Shown: one piece after another, positions 5,416-13,353 of the stretch | Layout of the letters: each line of letters begins with the position of its first letter | How positions within the stretch are numbered: position 1 is the first letter of the stretch | From: Thiomonas sp. | Lineage (GTDB): Bacteria; Pseudomonadota; Gammaproteobacteria; Burkholderiales; Burkholderiaceae_C | Reading direction: 5' to 3' | Length of the DNA stretch: 13,353 nt | Assembly (NCBI GenBank): GCA_027451915.1 | Contig: DAIDHU010000585.1 | Span: 1 to 13,353, forward strand | Made by a program: the position numbers and the translations under genes | The notes under the pieces: generated by a model | Told to the model about the DNA's origin: nothing | Databases searched by the model: none | What the model saw: only the letters and a program-made list of their open reading frames with translations

Positions 5416-7368
5416 TCAGCTGGGGGCTTCCTCCCGGCTTCGCGGGGGTGCGCGCTGCACGAACTGCCGATGCAGGGACATGGTGGACAACACGCCTACG
5501 AAGGCCATGTTGTCGGCGAAGCCGATGGCCCGCCCGGCACGGCACTTGGCCAGCAGACGCCCCACCGCCGTGGCGTCGAAATACCCCGCGGCCTGCAGCG
5601 ACACGGGGCTGAGAAGATCGGCCACCCAGTCCAGCTCGACTCCGCCGCTGAAAAAACAGCGGCTGTCGGGCGCCCGATAGGGCTGCTTGGAGCGCGCCAG
5701 CACGGACTCGGGAAGCAGCCCGCGCATGGCACGCTTGAGCAGCCACTTCTCGTTCAGGCCCATGATCTTGTAGCGCGCCGGAAGGCTCGATGCGAAGGCG
5801 ATGAGATGGTGGTCCAGGAAGGGAAATCGCCCTTCCACCGCGTGGGCCATGGACATGCGGTCGCCCTGGGTGCACAGCAGGTACTGCGACAGGAGGGTAG
5901 TCGCCTCGATGTACTGGTCCTGCTGCAGCGGGCCCCAGGCCGGGAATTCCGCGGGCAGGCCGCTGGCGATCTCGCCGGGAATGTCGCGCCCGCGCAGGGC
6001 ATCGCGCAATTCGGGGGAGAACAGCTGCCAGCAGCGCTGGGTGGTGCTCCAGCGGGTCATGTGCCCGTAGCCGGGCAGCGCGAGCTTGTCCGGGTCGGCC
6101 CGGAAAAAGCCGCGCGCCAGCGACGCGCTGGCTGTCGGCGAGCGAGACAGCCAGGGATACAGTCGACCCAGCAGGGCGGAGCGCCACGCCGACTGCGGCG
6201 CCCGCGCCATGAAGCGCCGAACCCTGGCCTCCTTGAACAGGTCGTAGCCCCCCAGCACCTCGTCGGCCCCCTCCCCGGTGAGCACGACCTTGAAGCCGGC
6301 CGCGTGCACCTGGCGCGCCAGCAGCATCAGCGGCACCGGCGCCGTTCGCAGCATCGGCGCCTCGGCGTGCCAGACGGCCTGCTCGAAGGCCTGGGCGATG
6401 TCGGAATCTCGGCAGCGCCACTGCGCGTGTTCGCAGCCCAGCGCGCGCACCAGCTCCTGCTGCTGCTCGCCCTCGTCGAACTCGGGGTCGTCGAAGCGGA
6501 TCGAGAAGGTGCGCAACCGCCTCGCGCCACCGCGCCTGGCCAGAGCCGCCACCGCCGCGGAGTCCAGACCCCCGCTCAGGTAGGCGCCCACCGGCACGTC
6601 GGCGCGCAGGCGCTGGTCGACACTGGTCTGCAGACGCCGCAGCAGTTCGCTCGCGCAGGCCTGCGCGTCGAGCTCCTCGCGAACGACCCCGCGCTCGGGG
6701 AAACTCCAGTCCCAGTAGCGCCAACCACGCTCGCCCGCCTCATCGATGGCCAGGCAGCTTCCCGGCTCGAGGCTGCGCACGCCTTCGAAGGGACTGTGGC
6801 CGGCCAGCGGCCCCCAGGTGGTGAACACCTCCGCGAGCACCTGCGGATCCAGGCGCGGGGTCCAACCCGGCATGGCCAGCAGGGCCTTCACCTCGGAGGC
6901 GAAGCCCAGGCGCGAGCCGTCGCGGCGCAGGAACATCGGACGGATTCCCGTGCGATCCCGCGCCAGCAGCAGACGGCGCCTGCGCCCGTCCCACAGCGCG
7001 AAGGCGAACTGCCCGTCCAGGCGCTCGACCAGGGCGTCGCCCCAGCTCTCGTAGCCGTGCACCAGCACTTCGGTGTCGCAATGGCTTCGAAATCCGTGGC
7101 CCAGGCCCAGCAGCTGGCGTCGAAGCTCCGCGTGGTTGTAGATCTCGCCGTTGAAACTCACCCAGACGCTGGCGTCTTCGTTGCCCATGGGCTGGGCGCC
7201 GGCATCCGGATCGATCACGGCCAGACGCGCATGCCCCAGCACGGCCGGGCCGCATTCGCGCACCCCGTGACCGTCCGGCCCCCGGTGGTGCAGCGCGCGA
7301 ACCATGGCCCAGGCCAGCTGCGCCGAGGGCGCCTGGCGAAAATCGAGCAGACCGGCCACGCCGCACAT
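5416..7368 (-). CDS. Asparagine synthase-type glutamine-dependent amidotransferase (AsnB family)
   Basis: 650 residues in the class II amidotransferase architecture. The glutaminase domain begins with Cys2 (MCG), exposed after Met removal, with HRGPDG at 28-33, FNGEIYN at 72-78 and CDTE at 97-100. The synthetase domain has the pyrophosphatase loop SGGLDS at 265-270, GEGADE at 365-370 and RFPFLDH at 514-520. AsnB hydrolyses glutamine, tunnels the ammonia and amidates an adenylated carboxylate. All key residues look intact. The protein is about 100 residues longer than E. coli AsnB and is closer in size to the amidotransferases of exosortase and O-antigen clusters. Lying directly before the AMP ligase and ACP, it more likely amidates a cassette intermediate or a sugar uronate than free aspartate, though asparagine synthesis cannot be excluded. 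It starts 15 bases after the SDR stop, without a clear Shine-Dalgarno. Confidence 0.88.
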   Translation of the reverse strand: MCGVAGLLDFRQAPSAQLAWAMVRALHHRGPDGHGVRECGPAVLGHARLAVIDPDAGAQPMGNEDASVWVSFNGEIYNHAELRRQLLGLGHGFRSHCDTEVLVHGYESWGDALVERLDGQFAFALWDGRRRRLLLARDRTGIRPMFLRRDGSRLGFASEVKALLAMPGWTPRLDPQVLAEVFTTWGPLAGHSPFEGVRSLEPGSCLAIDEAGERGWRYWDWSFPERGVVREELDAQACASELLRRLQTSVDQRLRADVPVGAYLSGGLDSAAVAALARRGGARRLRTFSIRFDDPEFDEGEQQQELVRALGCEHAQWRCRDSDIAQAFEQAVWHAEAPMLRTAPVPLMLLARQVHAAGFKVVLTGEGADEVLGGYDLFKEARVRRFMARAPQSAWRSALLGRLYPWLSRSPTASASLARGFFRADPDKLALPGYGHMTRWSTTQRCWQLFSPELRDALRGRDIPGEIASGLPAEFPAWGPLQQDQYIEATTLLSQYLLCTQGDRMSMAHAVEGRFPFLDHHLIAFASSLPARYKIMGLNEKWLLKRAMRGLLPESVLARSKQPYRAPDSRCFFSGGVELDWVADLLSPVSLQAAGYFDATAVGRLLAKCRAGRAIGFADNMAFVGVLSTMSLHRQFVQRAPPRSREEAPS

Positions 7369-7383
7369 GAAGCGCGACGGGAA

Positions 7384-8187
7384 TCAGTAATGAATGCTGC
7401 GCGGCGCGCCGCCGCCCACGGCGATGGCGTCGCCGTTGATGGCGCGCGAACGCGGCGAGCACAGGAAGGCGACCACGTCGGCCACCTCGGAGGCGTCCAC
7501 CAGGTGCCGGATGGAATTCTGCGCGGCCATTTCCTGCTCGATCACCTCGGGCGCCACCCCGCGCGCCTTCGCCTTCGCGGCCACCAGGGCCGGTGTGCGC
7601 TCGGTGCGCGTGGTGCCGGGGTGCACCACCGTGGCCTGGATGCCGAAGGGGCCGAGCTCGTCGGCCATGTTCTTGGTGATCGCGGCCACGGCGACGTTGC
7701 GCACGCTGCCCACCGCGTGCCCGGTCTGGCGCGCGGCCAGGCCGCTGATATTGACAATGCGCCCCCAGCCGCGCTGGCGCATGCCCGGCACCACGGCTTG
7801 CGCGCAGCGCAGGTAGCCCATGACCTTGGTGTCGACCTCGCCCCGCAGGTATTCGGCGCGGATGTCCTCGAGCCCGGGCGGCGCCGCGAAGCCGGAGGGC
7901 TCGGCGGCGGCGTTGACCAGGATGTCGATGCCGCCGCCCAGCGCCTGCTCGGCCTCGCGCACCGCCGCGCGCACCTGCTCGTCGTCGGTGGTGTCGGCCC
8001 GCACCCCGATCACCGTGGCTGCGCATTGGGCGCGGAGCTCCTCGGCGGCCTCGCGCAGCGCCGGCTCGTGGCGCGCCAGCAGGGCCACATGGGCGCCCTC
8101 CAGCGCGAGCGCGCGGGCCACCGCCTTGCCGATGCCCCGGCTGCCGCCGGTCACCAGCGCGCGCTTGCCGCGCAGTTGCAGGTCCAT
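7384..8187 (-). CDS. SDR-fold (Rossmann) protein lacking the catalytic Tyr and Lys
   Basis: 267 residues of short-chain dehydrogenase/reductase fold. The nucleotide-binding TGGSRGIG is at 13-20, NAAA at 92-95, and Ser148 sits in NISG at the expected catalytic serine. The YxxxK that should follow at about 160-164 reads G-S-V-R-N, so Tyr is Gly and Lys is Asn. The tetrad Asn is also replaced: VDTK at 118-121 stands where VN is usual. The rest is well conserved, including ADELGPFGI (175-183) and VVHPG (187-191), so it is not decaying. I recall an SDR subfamily with a similar RN pattern, which would make this an inherited change. It may bind NAD(P) or a nucleotide cofactor without classical redox chemistry. 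The ATG at 8187 follows the eamA-like stop by 19 bases with a strong GAGGAG. Membership of the downstream cassette is likely from spacing but unproven. Confidence 0.85.
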   Translation of the reverse strand: MDLQLRGKRALVTGGSRGIGKAVARALALEGAHVALLARHEPALREAAEELRAQCAATVIGVRADTTDDEQVRAAVREAEQALGGGIDILVNAAAEPSGFAAPPGLEDIRAEYLRGEVDTKVMGYLRCAQAVVPGMRQRGWGRIVNISGLAARQTGHAVGSVRNVAVAAITKNMADELGPFGIQATVVHPGTTRTERTPALVAAKAKARGVAPEVIEQEMAAQNSIRHLVDASEVADVVAFLCSPRSRAINGDAIAVGGGAPRSIHY

Positions 8188-8193
8188 GCCGTT

Positions 8194-8199
8194 CTCCTC
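8194..8199 (-). promoter_or_regulatory. Strong ribosome binding site of the SDR gene
   Basis: GAGGAG on the minus strand lies six bases before the ATG at 8187-8185. It is the best Shine-Dalgarno in the unit and contrasts with the weak signals before the AsnB-like and ligase genes. Confidence 0.55.
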
Positions 8200-8206
8200 G
8201 ATGGGT

Positions 8207-9088
8207 TCAGGTGCGCTGGGCGAGCAGCCGATGACGCAGGGATGGGATCTGGTTCAGCACCAGGCCGCCCACCACCAGGGCGGCCGCGGCCAGCTTCCAG
8301 GCCTGCAGGGGCTCGTGCAGCAGCCAGGCGGCGGTGAGCATGCCGCTCACGGGCACCAGCCAGGTGAAGGGCGCGATCTGGGCAGCAGGATAGCGGCGCA
8401 TGAGCATGGCCCACAAGCCGAAGCCGAACAGGGTCGCCGGATAGGCCTGGAATCCCACCACCAGCCAGGACATCGCGTCCATGTCGCGCAGCGCCTGCCA
8501 GTCCTTGCCGGCTCCCTCGAGCAGCAGGGACAGCGCCAGCAGGGGCGGCACCGCGTACAGGCTGGCCCAGGAGGCCAGGGCCACGGCGTTGACCGGACCC
8601 ATGCGCCGCGCCAGCACATTGGCCACCGCCCAGGACGATGCCGCGACAATCAGCAGCAGCAGCCCGATGAGCGTGGTGCGCTGATGCAGGTTCCAGGCCA
8701 CCACGCCCATGCCGGCGAGCGCCACGGCCCCGCCGGGCAGCTGCACCGGGCGGGCCTTCTCGCGCAAAAGGGCCCAGGCCAGCGCGATGGTGAAAAAAGC
8801 CTGCAGCTGCATGACGATGGAGGCGAGCCCTGCCGCCATGCCCAGCTTGAGCCCGGTCATCAGCAGGCCGAACAGCACCGCGAACTGCGCCATGCCCCAG
8901 GCGGCCACGCGTCGCCAGGGAAGGCGCGGCGGGCGCACCAGCAGCACCATGGGAAAGGCGGTGAAGGCAAAGCGCAGGGTGCAGAACAGCAGCGGGGGCA
9001 GGCCGCGCAGCCCGAGTTTCATGACGGCGAAATTGCTGCCCCAGATCACCACCGTCAACAGCGCCATCAAGAGGTCGCGAACACGCAT
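8207..9088 (-). CDS. eamA: EamA-type drug/metabolite transporter (inner-membrane exporter)
   Basis: 293 residues, strongly hydrophobic, with about ten predicted membrane segments in two EamA repeats (roughly 5-135 and 145-280). The N-terminal repeat aligns by eye with E. coli EamA (YdeD), an exporter of O-acetylserine and cysteine: WGSNFAVMKLGLRGLPPLL at 16-34, LRFAFTAFP at 38-46, and GLASIVMQLQAFFTIALAWA at 87-106. The second repeat carries SSWAVANVLARRM and the APFTWLVPVSGM stretch typical of the family. Substrate assignment within EamA transporters is unreliable, so the gene symbol is tentative. It starts six bases after a GAAGG that overlaps the stop of xth, and it precedes the SDR gene by 19 bases. 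It could export the product of the amidation cassette, or it may simply be a housekeeping exporter in the xth neighbourhood. Confidence 0.85.
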   Translation of the reverse strand: MRVRDLLMALLTVVIWGSNFAVMKLGLRGLPPLLFCTLRFAFTAFPMVLLVRPPRLPWRRVAAWGMAQFAVLFGLLMTGLKLGMAAGLASIVMQLQAFFTIALAWALLREKARPVQLPGGAVALAGMGVVAWNLHQRTTLIGLLLLIVAASSWAVANVLARRMGPVNAVALASWASLYAVPPLLALSLLLEGAGKDWQALRDMDAMSWLVVGFQAYPATLFGFGLWAMLMRRYPAAQIAPFTWLVPVSGMLTAAWLLHEPLQAWKLAAAALVVGGLVLNQIPSLRHRLLAQRT

Positions 9089-9097
9089 GCGGCGCCT

Positions 9098-9919
9098 TCA
9101 GAAGGGCAGTTCGTAATCGATGGACAAGGGCGCGTGGTCGGAAAAGCGCTGCCCCACGTAGATGCTCTCGCTGCCGCGCCGCGCCAGGGCGGCGACCCCC
9201 GGCGTGGCCAGGTGATAGTCAATGCGCCACCCCACGTTGCGCGCCCGGGCCTGGCCGCGGTTGCTCCACCAGGTGTACTGGTCGGGCTGCGCATTGAGGG
9301 CGCGGAACACGTCGACCCAGCCCAGGTCGTCGAGCACGTGGCTCATCCACGCGCGCTCCTCGGGCAGGAAACCGCTGTTCTTCAGGTTGCCCTTCCAGTT
9401 TTTCAGGTCGATTTCCTTGTGAGCGATGTTCACGTCACCGCACAGGATCACCTCGCCCTGGGATTGGAGCTCGCGCATATGCTGCTCGAAGGCGTCCAGG
9501 AAACGGAACTTGGCCTGCTGGCGCAGTTCACTGCTGGAGCCGGAGGGAAAGTACACCGACACCAGGGCCAGGCGGCGCCCGTCGGCCAGCCGGTAGCGGG
9601 CCTCCAGGTAACGTCCCTCGGCGTCGAACTCGGGGCTGCCGAATCCCGCCCGCAGGTCCTCGGGCTCGAGGCGGTAGTACAGGCCCACGCCGCTGTAGCC
9701 CGGGCGCTCGGCGTGGTGGAAGGCTCCACGCAGCCCGCCCAGGCCGCGCATGGCATCGTTCAGGTCGGCCGGCGTGACCCGGATTTCCTGCAGGCACAGC
9801 CAGTCCGGGCGCGCCTGCTCGAGCAGCCAGGGCCCGAGGCCCTTGGTGAGCGCGCTGCGCAGGCCGTTGGCATTCAGCGTGGTGACGCGCAGCGCGGGCG
9901 CGGGACGGGCTGGGGACAT
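9098..9919 (-). CDS. xth: Exonuclease III / AP endonuclease
   Basis: 273 residues with the whole exonuclease III motif set: TLNANGLRSA at 14-23 (Asn17), CLQEIR at 42-47 with metal ligand Glu45, GYSGVGLYYR at 74-83, SVYFPSG at 121-127, GDVNIAH at 161-167 with Asp162 and Asn164, NWKGNLKNSGFLPEER at 174-189, NVGWRIDY at 228-235, and the final SDHAPL at 260-265 with the Asp-His pair. The enzyme cleaves DNA at abasic sites and degrades 3' ends during base excision repair in the cytoplasm. The start at 9919 gives a normal N terminus. A longer form from 10093 would add 58 residues of unconserved sequence. A GTG three codons upstream (9928) is a possible alternative, and no good Shine-Dalgarno precedes either. 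It is the first gene of the long minus-strand unit and diverges from the secreted-protein gene at 10115. Confidence 0.93.
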   Translation of the reverse strand: MSPARPAPALRVTTLNANGLRSALTKGLGPWLLEQARPDWLCLQEIRVTPADLNDAMRGLGGLRGAFHHAERPGYSGVGLYYRLEPEDLRAGFGSPEFDAEGRYLEARYRLADGRRLALVSVYFPSGSSSELRQQAKFRFLDAFEQHMRELQSQGEVILCGDVNIAHKEIDLKNWKGNLKNSGFLPEERAWMSHVLDDLGWVDVFRALNAQPDQYTWWSNRGQARARNVGWRIDYHLATPGVAALARRGSESIYVGQRFSDHAPLSIDYELPF

Positions 9920-10010
9920 GGCGAACACGGGAGGTGGTTGGATAGACTTGCAGCGTGGCGCGCAGGCGCGGGCCGATGCGGCCGACGACCCATGCGAGTC
10001 TGCGATTGTG

Positions 10011-10059
10011 CGCCCAGGCGCAGAATTCCGTCGGGGTACGCCCAGGCGAGGAATCCGTC
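10011..10059. repeat. Imperfect direct repeat, two copies, about 28-base period
   Basis: Copy one is at 10011-10032 and copy two at 10039-10059. Both begin with the same ten bases, CGCCCAGGCG, and end with CCGTC. In between, AGAATT and AGGAAT differ by two substitutions, and copy one carries one extra base. About 19 of 22 aligned positions agree. The starts are 28 bases apart, a little under three helical turns. It could be a pair of binding sites for a regulator of either divergent gene, or a local duplication. Confidence 0.5.
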
Positions 10060-10101
10060 CGATCGCCCGCGCAACCGAATATCGCCAGTGCATCCAGTCA
10101 C

Positions 10102-10106
10102 GGGGA
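10102..10106 (+). promoter_or_regulatory. Ribosome binding site of the secreted coiled-coil protein
   Basis: GGGGA lies eight bases before the ATG at 10115. It supports that start over the much longer open frame running in from upstream, which is antisense to the minus-strand genes. Confidence 0.45.
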
Positions 10107-10114
10107 AATCATCC

Positions 10115-10762
10115 ATGCCAAGCCAAGCAGTTCGCGGCCACGCCTCCTGGGCTCTGTGGGCGGCGCTTTGCGCATGCCTGCCCGCCACCGCGCAAGCCAC
10201 CGTGTTCCTGTGCCACGACGGCCGGGGCGGCACGATCACGACCGATCACCTCGGCTCGGATTGTCTGCAATACGGCGGCAAGGAGCTCAACCCGGACGGC
10301 AGCGTGCGGCGCCTGATTCTCACGCAACAGCAGCAGGCCGACCAGGAGCAGGCGCGCCAGCGCGAACAGGCGCTGCGCGAGCGGCAGCTGCGCGAGCAGC
10401 GCGAGCAGCGCGCGCTGCTCGCGCGCTACCCGGACGACGCCACCTTGCAAAGCGCCCGCACGGCCGACCTGCACAGCGTGCAGGCCCTGATCGACGCGGC
10501 GCATCAGCGCCTGAAGGTGCTGGCTCGCGAGCACCACGACAACGAGCTGGACGCGCAGTTCTACCCCAACGGAAACTACCCCGCGGACCTGCGCGCGCGC
10601 ATGCAGATCAACCAGAGCCAGCGCGAGCAGGAGCAGCAGATGATCGTCGCGCAGCAGCGCGAGCTGCTGCGGGTCGAGAAGCACTACAAGGATCTGCGCG
10701 CGCGCCTGCAGCCGCTGTGGGCACGCCAGCACGCGGCCGCCGGCAGCGCCCCGGCGAACTGA
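10115..10762 (+). CDS. Secreted coiled-coil protein, DUF4124-like N terminus
   Basis: 215 residues. Residues 1-28 look like a Sec signal peptide: a positive start, then hydrophobic ASWALWAALCACLPA, with a likely cut after AQA at 26-28. The mature N terminus, VFLCHDGRGGTITTDH, has a Cys matched by one in GSDCLQY and resembles the short DUF4124 fold common in periplasmic proteins of Betaproteobacteria. From about 70 to 100 it is almost entirely Gln, Glu, Arg, Ala and Leu, a likely coiled coil, and a second Gln/Glu-rich helix follows at about 165-205. No catalytic motif is seen. A periplasmic scaffold or envelope-associated protein fits the features, but no function is known. It diverges from xth and converges on gatB with 17 bases between the stops. 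Confidence 0.75.
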   Translation: MPSQAVRGHASWALWAALCACLPATAQATVFLCHDGRGGTITTDHLGSDCLQYGGKELNPDGSVRRLILTQQQQADQEQARQREQALRERQLREQREQRALLARYPDDATLQSARTADLHSVQALIDAAHQRLKVLAREHHDNELDAQFYPNGNYPADLRARMQINQSQREQEQQMIVAQQRELLRVEKHYKDLRARLQPLWARQHAAAGSAPAN

Positions 10763-10779
10763 GCGCCCGGGGCGCCGGT
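10763..10779. terminator. Possible short hairpin between convergent genes
   Basis: The 17 bases between the two stops contain GCGCC-CGG-GGCGC, which could fold as a five-pair stem with a three-base loop. There is no T-run on either side, so it is at best a weak pause or bidirectional stop. Confidence 0.2.
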
Positions 10780-12234
<1,455 letters not shown>

Positions 12235-12276
12235 GGTGCTCGCTCGGAACTCGGGGCAAAGGGGGGCGTGCGGCCC

Positions 12277-13353
12277 TCAGACGGCCGGCGCGCGCAGGTG
12301 CCAGTCGGTCGCGCGCTGCAGCTGGTGGGCGGCGTGCAGCAGCCGCGCCTCGCCGAAATGCGGCGCCACCAGCTGCAGGCCCACGGGGCGCCGCGCGTGC
12401 TCCTCGCGCCCGAAGCCGGCGGGCAGGCTCATCGCCGGCAAGCCGGCCAGGCTGGCCGGCAGCGTGTGCACGTCCGCCAGGTAGTTGGCCAGGGGATCGG
12501 CCTTCTCGCCCAGGTTCCAGGCCACGGTGGGGGCCACCGGGCCGGCGATCAGGTCGCAGGAGCCGAAGGCGGCCAGGAAATCCTGCGCGATCAGCCGGCG
12601 GATTTTCTGCGCCTGCAGGTAATAGGCGTCGTAGTAGCCGTGGGACAGCACGTAGGCGCCGGTCAGGATGCGGCGCTTGACCTCCGGCCCGAAGCCTTCG
12701 GCCCGGCTGTTGGCGTACATCTCCGCCAGGTCCGTGTACTGCTCGGCGCGGTGCCCGTAGCGCACGCCGTCGAAACGCGACAGATTGCTCGAGGCCTCGG
12801 CCGGCGCCAGGATGTAGTAGGCCGCCACCGACAAGGCGCTGCGCGGCAGTTCGATGTCCACCAGTTGCGCTCCCAGGGCGCGCAACTGCCGCAGGGCCTC
12901 GCCCACCGCCTGCTCCACCTCGTCGGCCAGGCCTTGCGCGAACCACTCGCGCGGCAGGCCGATGCGCAGGCCGGCCAGCGGGCGCGCCGCGTCGGCGCCC
13001 TCGCGGGGCGCGTCCAGCGCGGCCGTGTAGTCGGGCACCGCGTGCTGCACGCTGGTGGAGTCGCGCGGGTCGAATCCGACCATGGCGCCCAGCACCAGCG
13101 CGCAGTCCCAGGCGCTGCGCGCCATGACGCCGGCCTGGTCCAGGCTGGAGGCATAGGCGATCATGCCGTAGCGCGAGCACAGGCCGTAGGTGGGCTTGAT
13201 GCCGGTGATGCCGCAGAAGGCCGCCGGCTGGCGGATCGAGCCGCCGGTGTCGGTGCCTGTGGCGGCCGCCACCAGGCCGGCCGCCACGGCTGCCGCCGAG
13301 CCGCCCGAGGAGCCGCCGGCGACCGCGTCCAGGTCCCACGGGTTGCGCACCGG
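12277..13353 (-). CDS. gatA: Aspartyl/glutamyl-tRNA amidotransferase subunit A, N terminus beyond window
   Basis: The visible 358 residues are the C-terminal three quarters of GatA, the glutaminase subunit of GatCAB. The first visible residues, P-V-R-N-P-W-D, are internal to the family; the GTG at 13350 is the Val of that motif and not a start. The amidase signature is intact: GGSSGGS holds the cis-Ser, and the nucleophile lies 24 residues later in TGTDTGGSIRQPA, the spacing seen in known GatA. The third catalytic residue, Lys, lies upstream, outside the window. Further family blocks are FCGITGIKPTYG, SRYGMIAYASSLDQAG and RRILTGAYVLSHGYYDAYY. About 130-140 residues are missing at the N terminus. 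gatC is expected further upstream on the same strand. Confidence 0.96.
   Translation of the reverse strand, partial: PVRNPWDLDAVAGGSSGGSAAAVAAGLVAAATGTDTGGSIRQPAAFCGITGIKPTYGLCSRYGMIAYASSLDQAGVMARSAWDCALVLGAMVGFDPRDSTSVQHAVPDYTAALDAPREGADAARPLAGLRIGLPREWFAQGLADEVEQAVGEALRQLRALGAQLVDIELPRSALSVAAYYILAPAEASSNLSRFDGVRYGHRAEQYTDLAEMYANSRAEGFGPEVKRRILTGAYVLSHGYYDAYYLQAQKIRRLIAQDFLAAFGSCDLIAGPVAPTVAWNLGEKADPLANYLADVHTLPASLAGLPAMSLPAGFGREEHARRPVGLQLVAPHFGEARLLHAAHQLQRATDWHLRAPAV

Larger units (their letters stand above)
9920..10114. promoter_or_regulatory. Divergent intergenic region between xth and the secreted-protein gene
   Basis: This 195-base gap is the only sizeable non-coding stretch, and promoters for both directions must lie here or nearby. 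I see no textbook -35/-10 pair. The candidates are only AT-richer spots: GAATAT near 10077-10082 for the plus strand and TCTATC near 9942-9947 for the minus strand. An imperfect direct repeat sits in the middle at 10011-10059. The assignment rests on the divergent gene arrangement. Confidence 0.4.

Noticed and set aside
554..7368. A standard exosortase A / PEP-CTERM locus
   Set aside because: The amidotransferase, ligase and ACP resemble those seen in such loci, but there is no exosortase, PLP decarboxylase, PEP-CTERM protein or glycosyltransferase in the window.
5317..8337. Open frame of 1006 codons on the plus strand, and similar long frames at 7820-10114, 3930-5612, 10109-13339 and 9955-12228
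   Set aside because: They lie opposite or across genes with clear family motifs, are rich in Arg, Gln, His and Ala with no recognisable domain, and are expected in very GC-rich DNA where stop codons are rare. Only the 3' end of the 7820 frame (from 10115) is a gene.
9098..10093. Longer exonuclease III starting at 10093
   Set aside because: The extra 58 residues are unconserved, Arg-rich and occupy the divergent promoter region. The known N terminus begins just before TLNANGLRSA.

Overview
The window is very GC-rich and tightly coding, and looks like a betaproteobacterium, probably Burkholderiales. This is inferred from codon bias, from proteins such as GatA, GatB and the exonuclease III, and from the order gatA-gatB-(small secreted protein)-xth. 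I recall that order from Burkholderiales but could not check it. No tRNA, rRNA, CRISPR array, insertion sequence or integrase is visible. The longest stretch without a gene is the 195-base divergent gap at 9920-10114.

Layout. At 1-531 (+) lies the C-terminal end of what looks like an indolepyruvate-type ferredoxin oxidoreductase, cut by the window edge. From 9919 down to 554, nine minus-strand genes are packed with gaps of 8-43 bases or with overlaps and probably form one transcription unit. In order of transcription they are xth (exonuclease III), an EamA-type exporter, an SDR-fold protein, an asparagine-synthase-type amidotransferase, an acyl-AMP ligase, an acyl carrier protein, an NAD-synthase-like amide synthetase, a PrmC/HemK-like methyltransferase and a GNAT-fold acyltransferase. 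At 10115-10762 (+) is a secreted, coiled-coil, DUF4124-like protein. At 10780-13353 (-) are gatB and most of gatA, which encode subunits of the tRNA-dependent amidotransferase.

The notable part is the cassette at 554-7368. An AMP-forming ligase and a dedicated carrier protein sit with two different ATP-pyrophosphatase-type enzymes that normally make amides (AsnB fold and NadE fold), a PrmC-type methyltransferase and a GNAT protein. Several members depart from their textbook families. The methyltransferase has APPY where PrmC has NPPY. The NadE-like protein has an inserted segment and a distinctive signature after the P-loop. The SDR protein just upstream has lost the Tyr and Lys of the catalytic tetrad. 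The simplest reading is that an acid is activated and loaded on the carrier protein, then amidated, possibly methylated and acyl-transferred, to make a small metabolite or a decoration of a surface glycan. The substrate and product cannot be read from the sequence.

The flanking genes (xth, gatA, gatB) are housekeeping, so the cassette appears to have been placed behind xth in an otherwise conserved neighbourhood.
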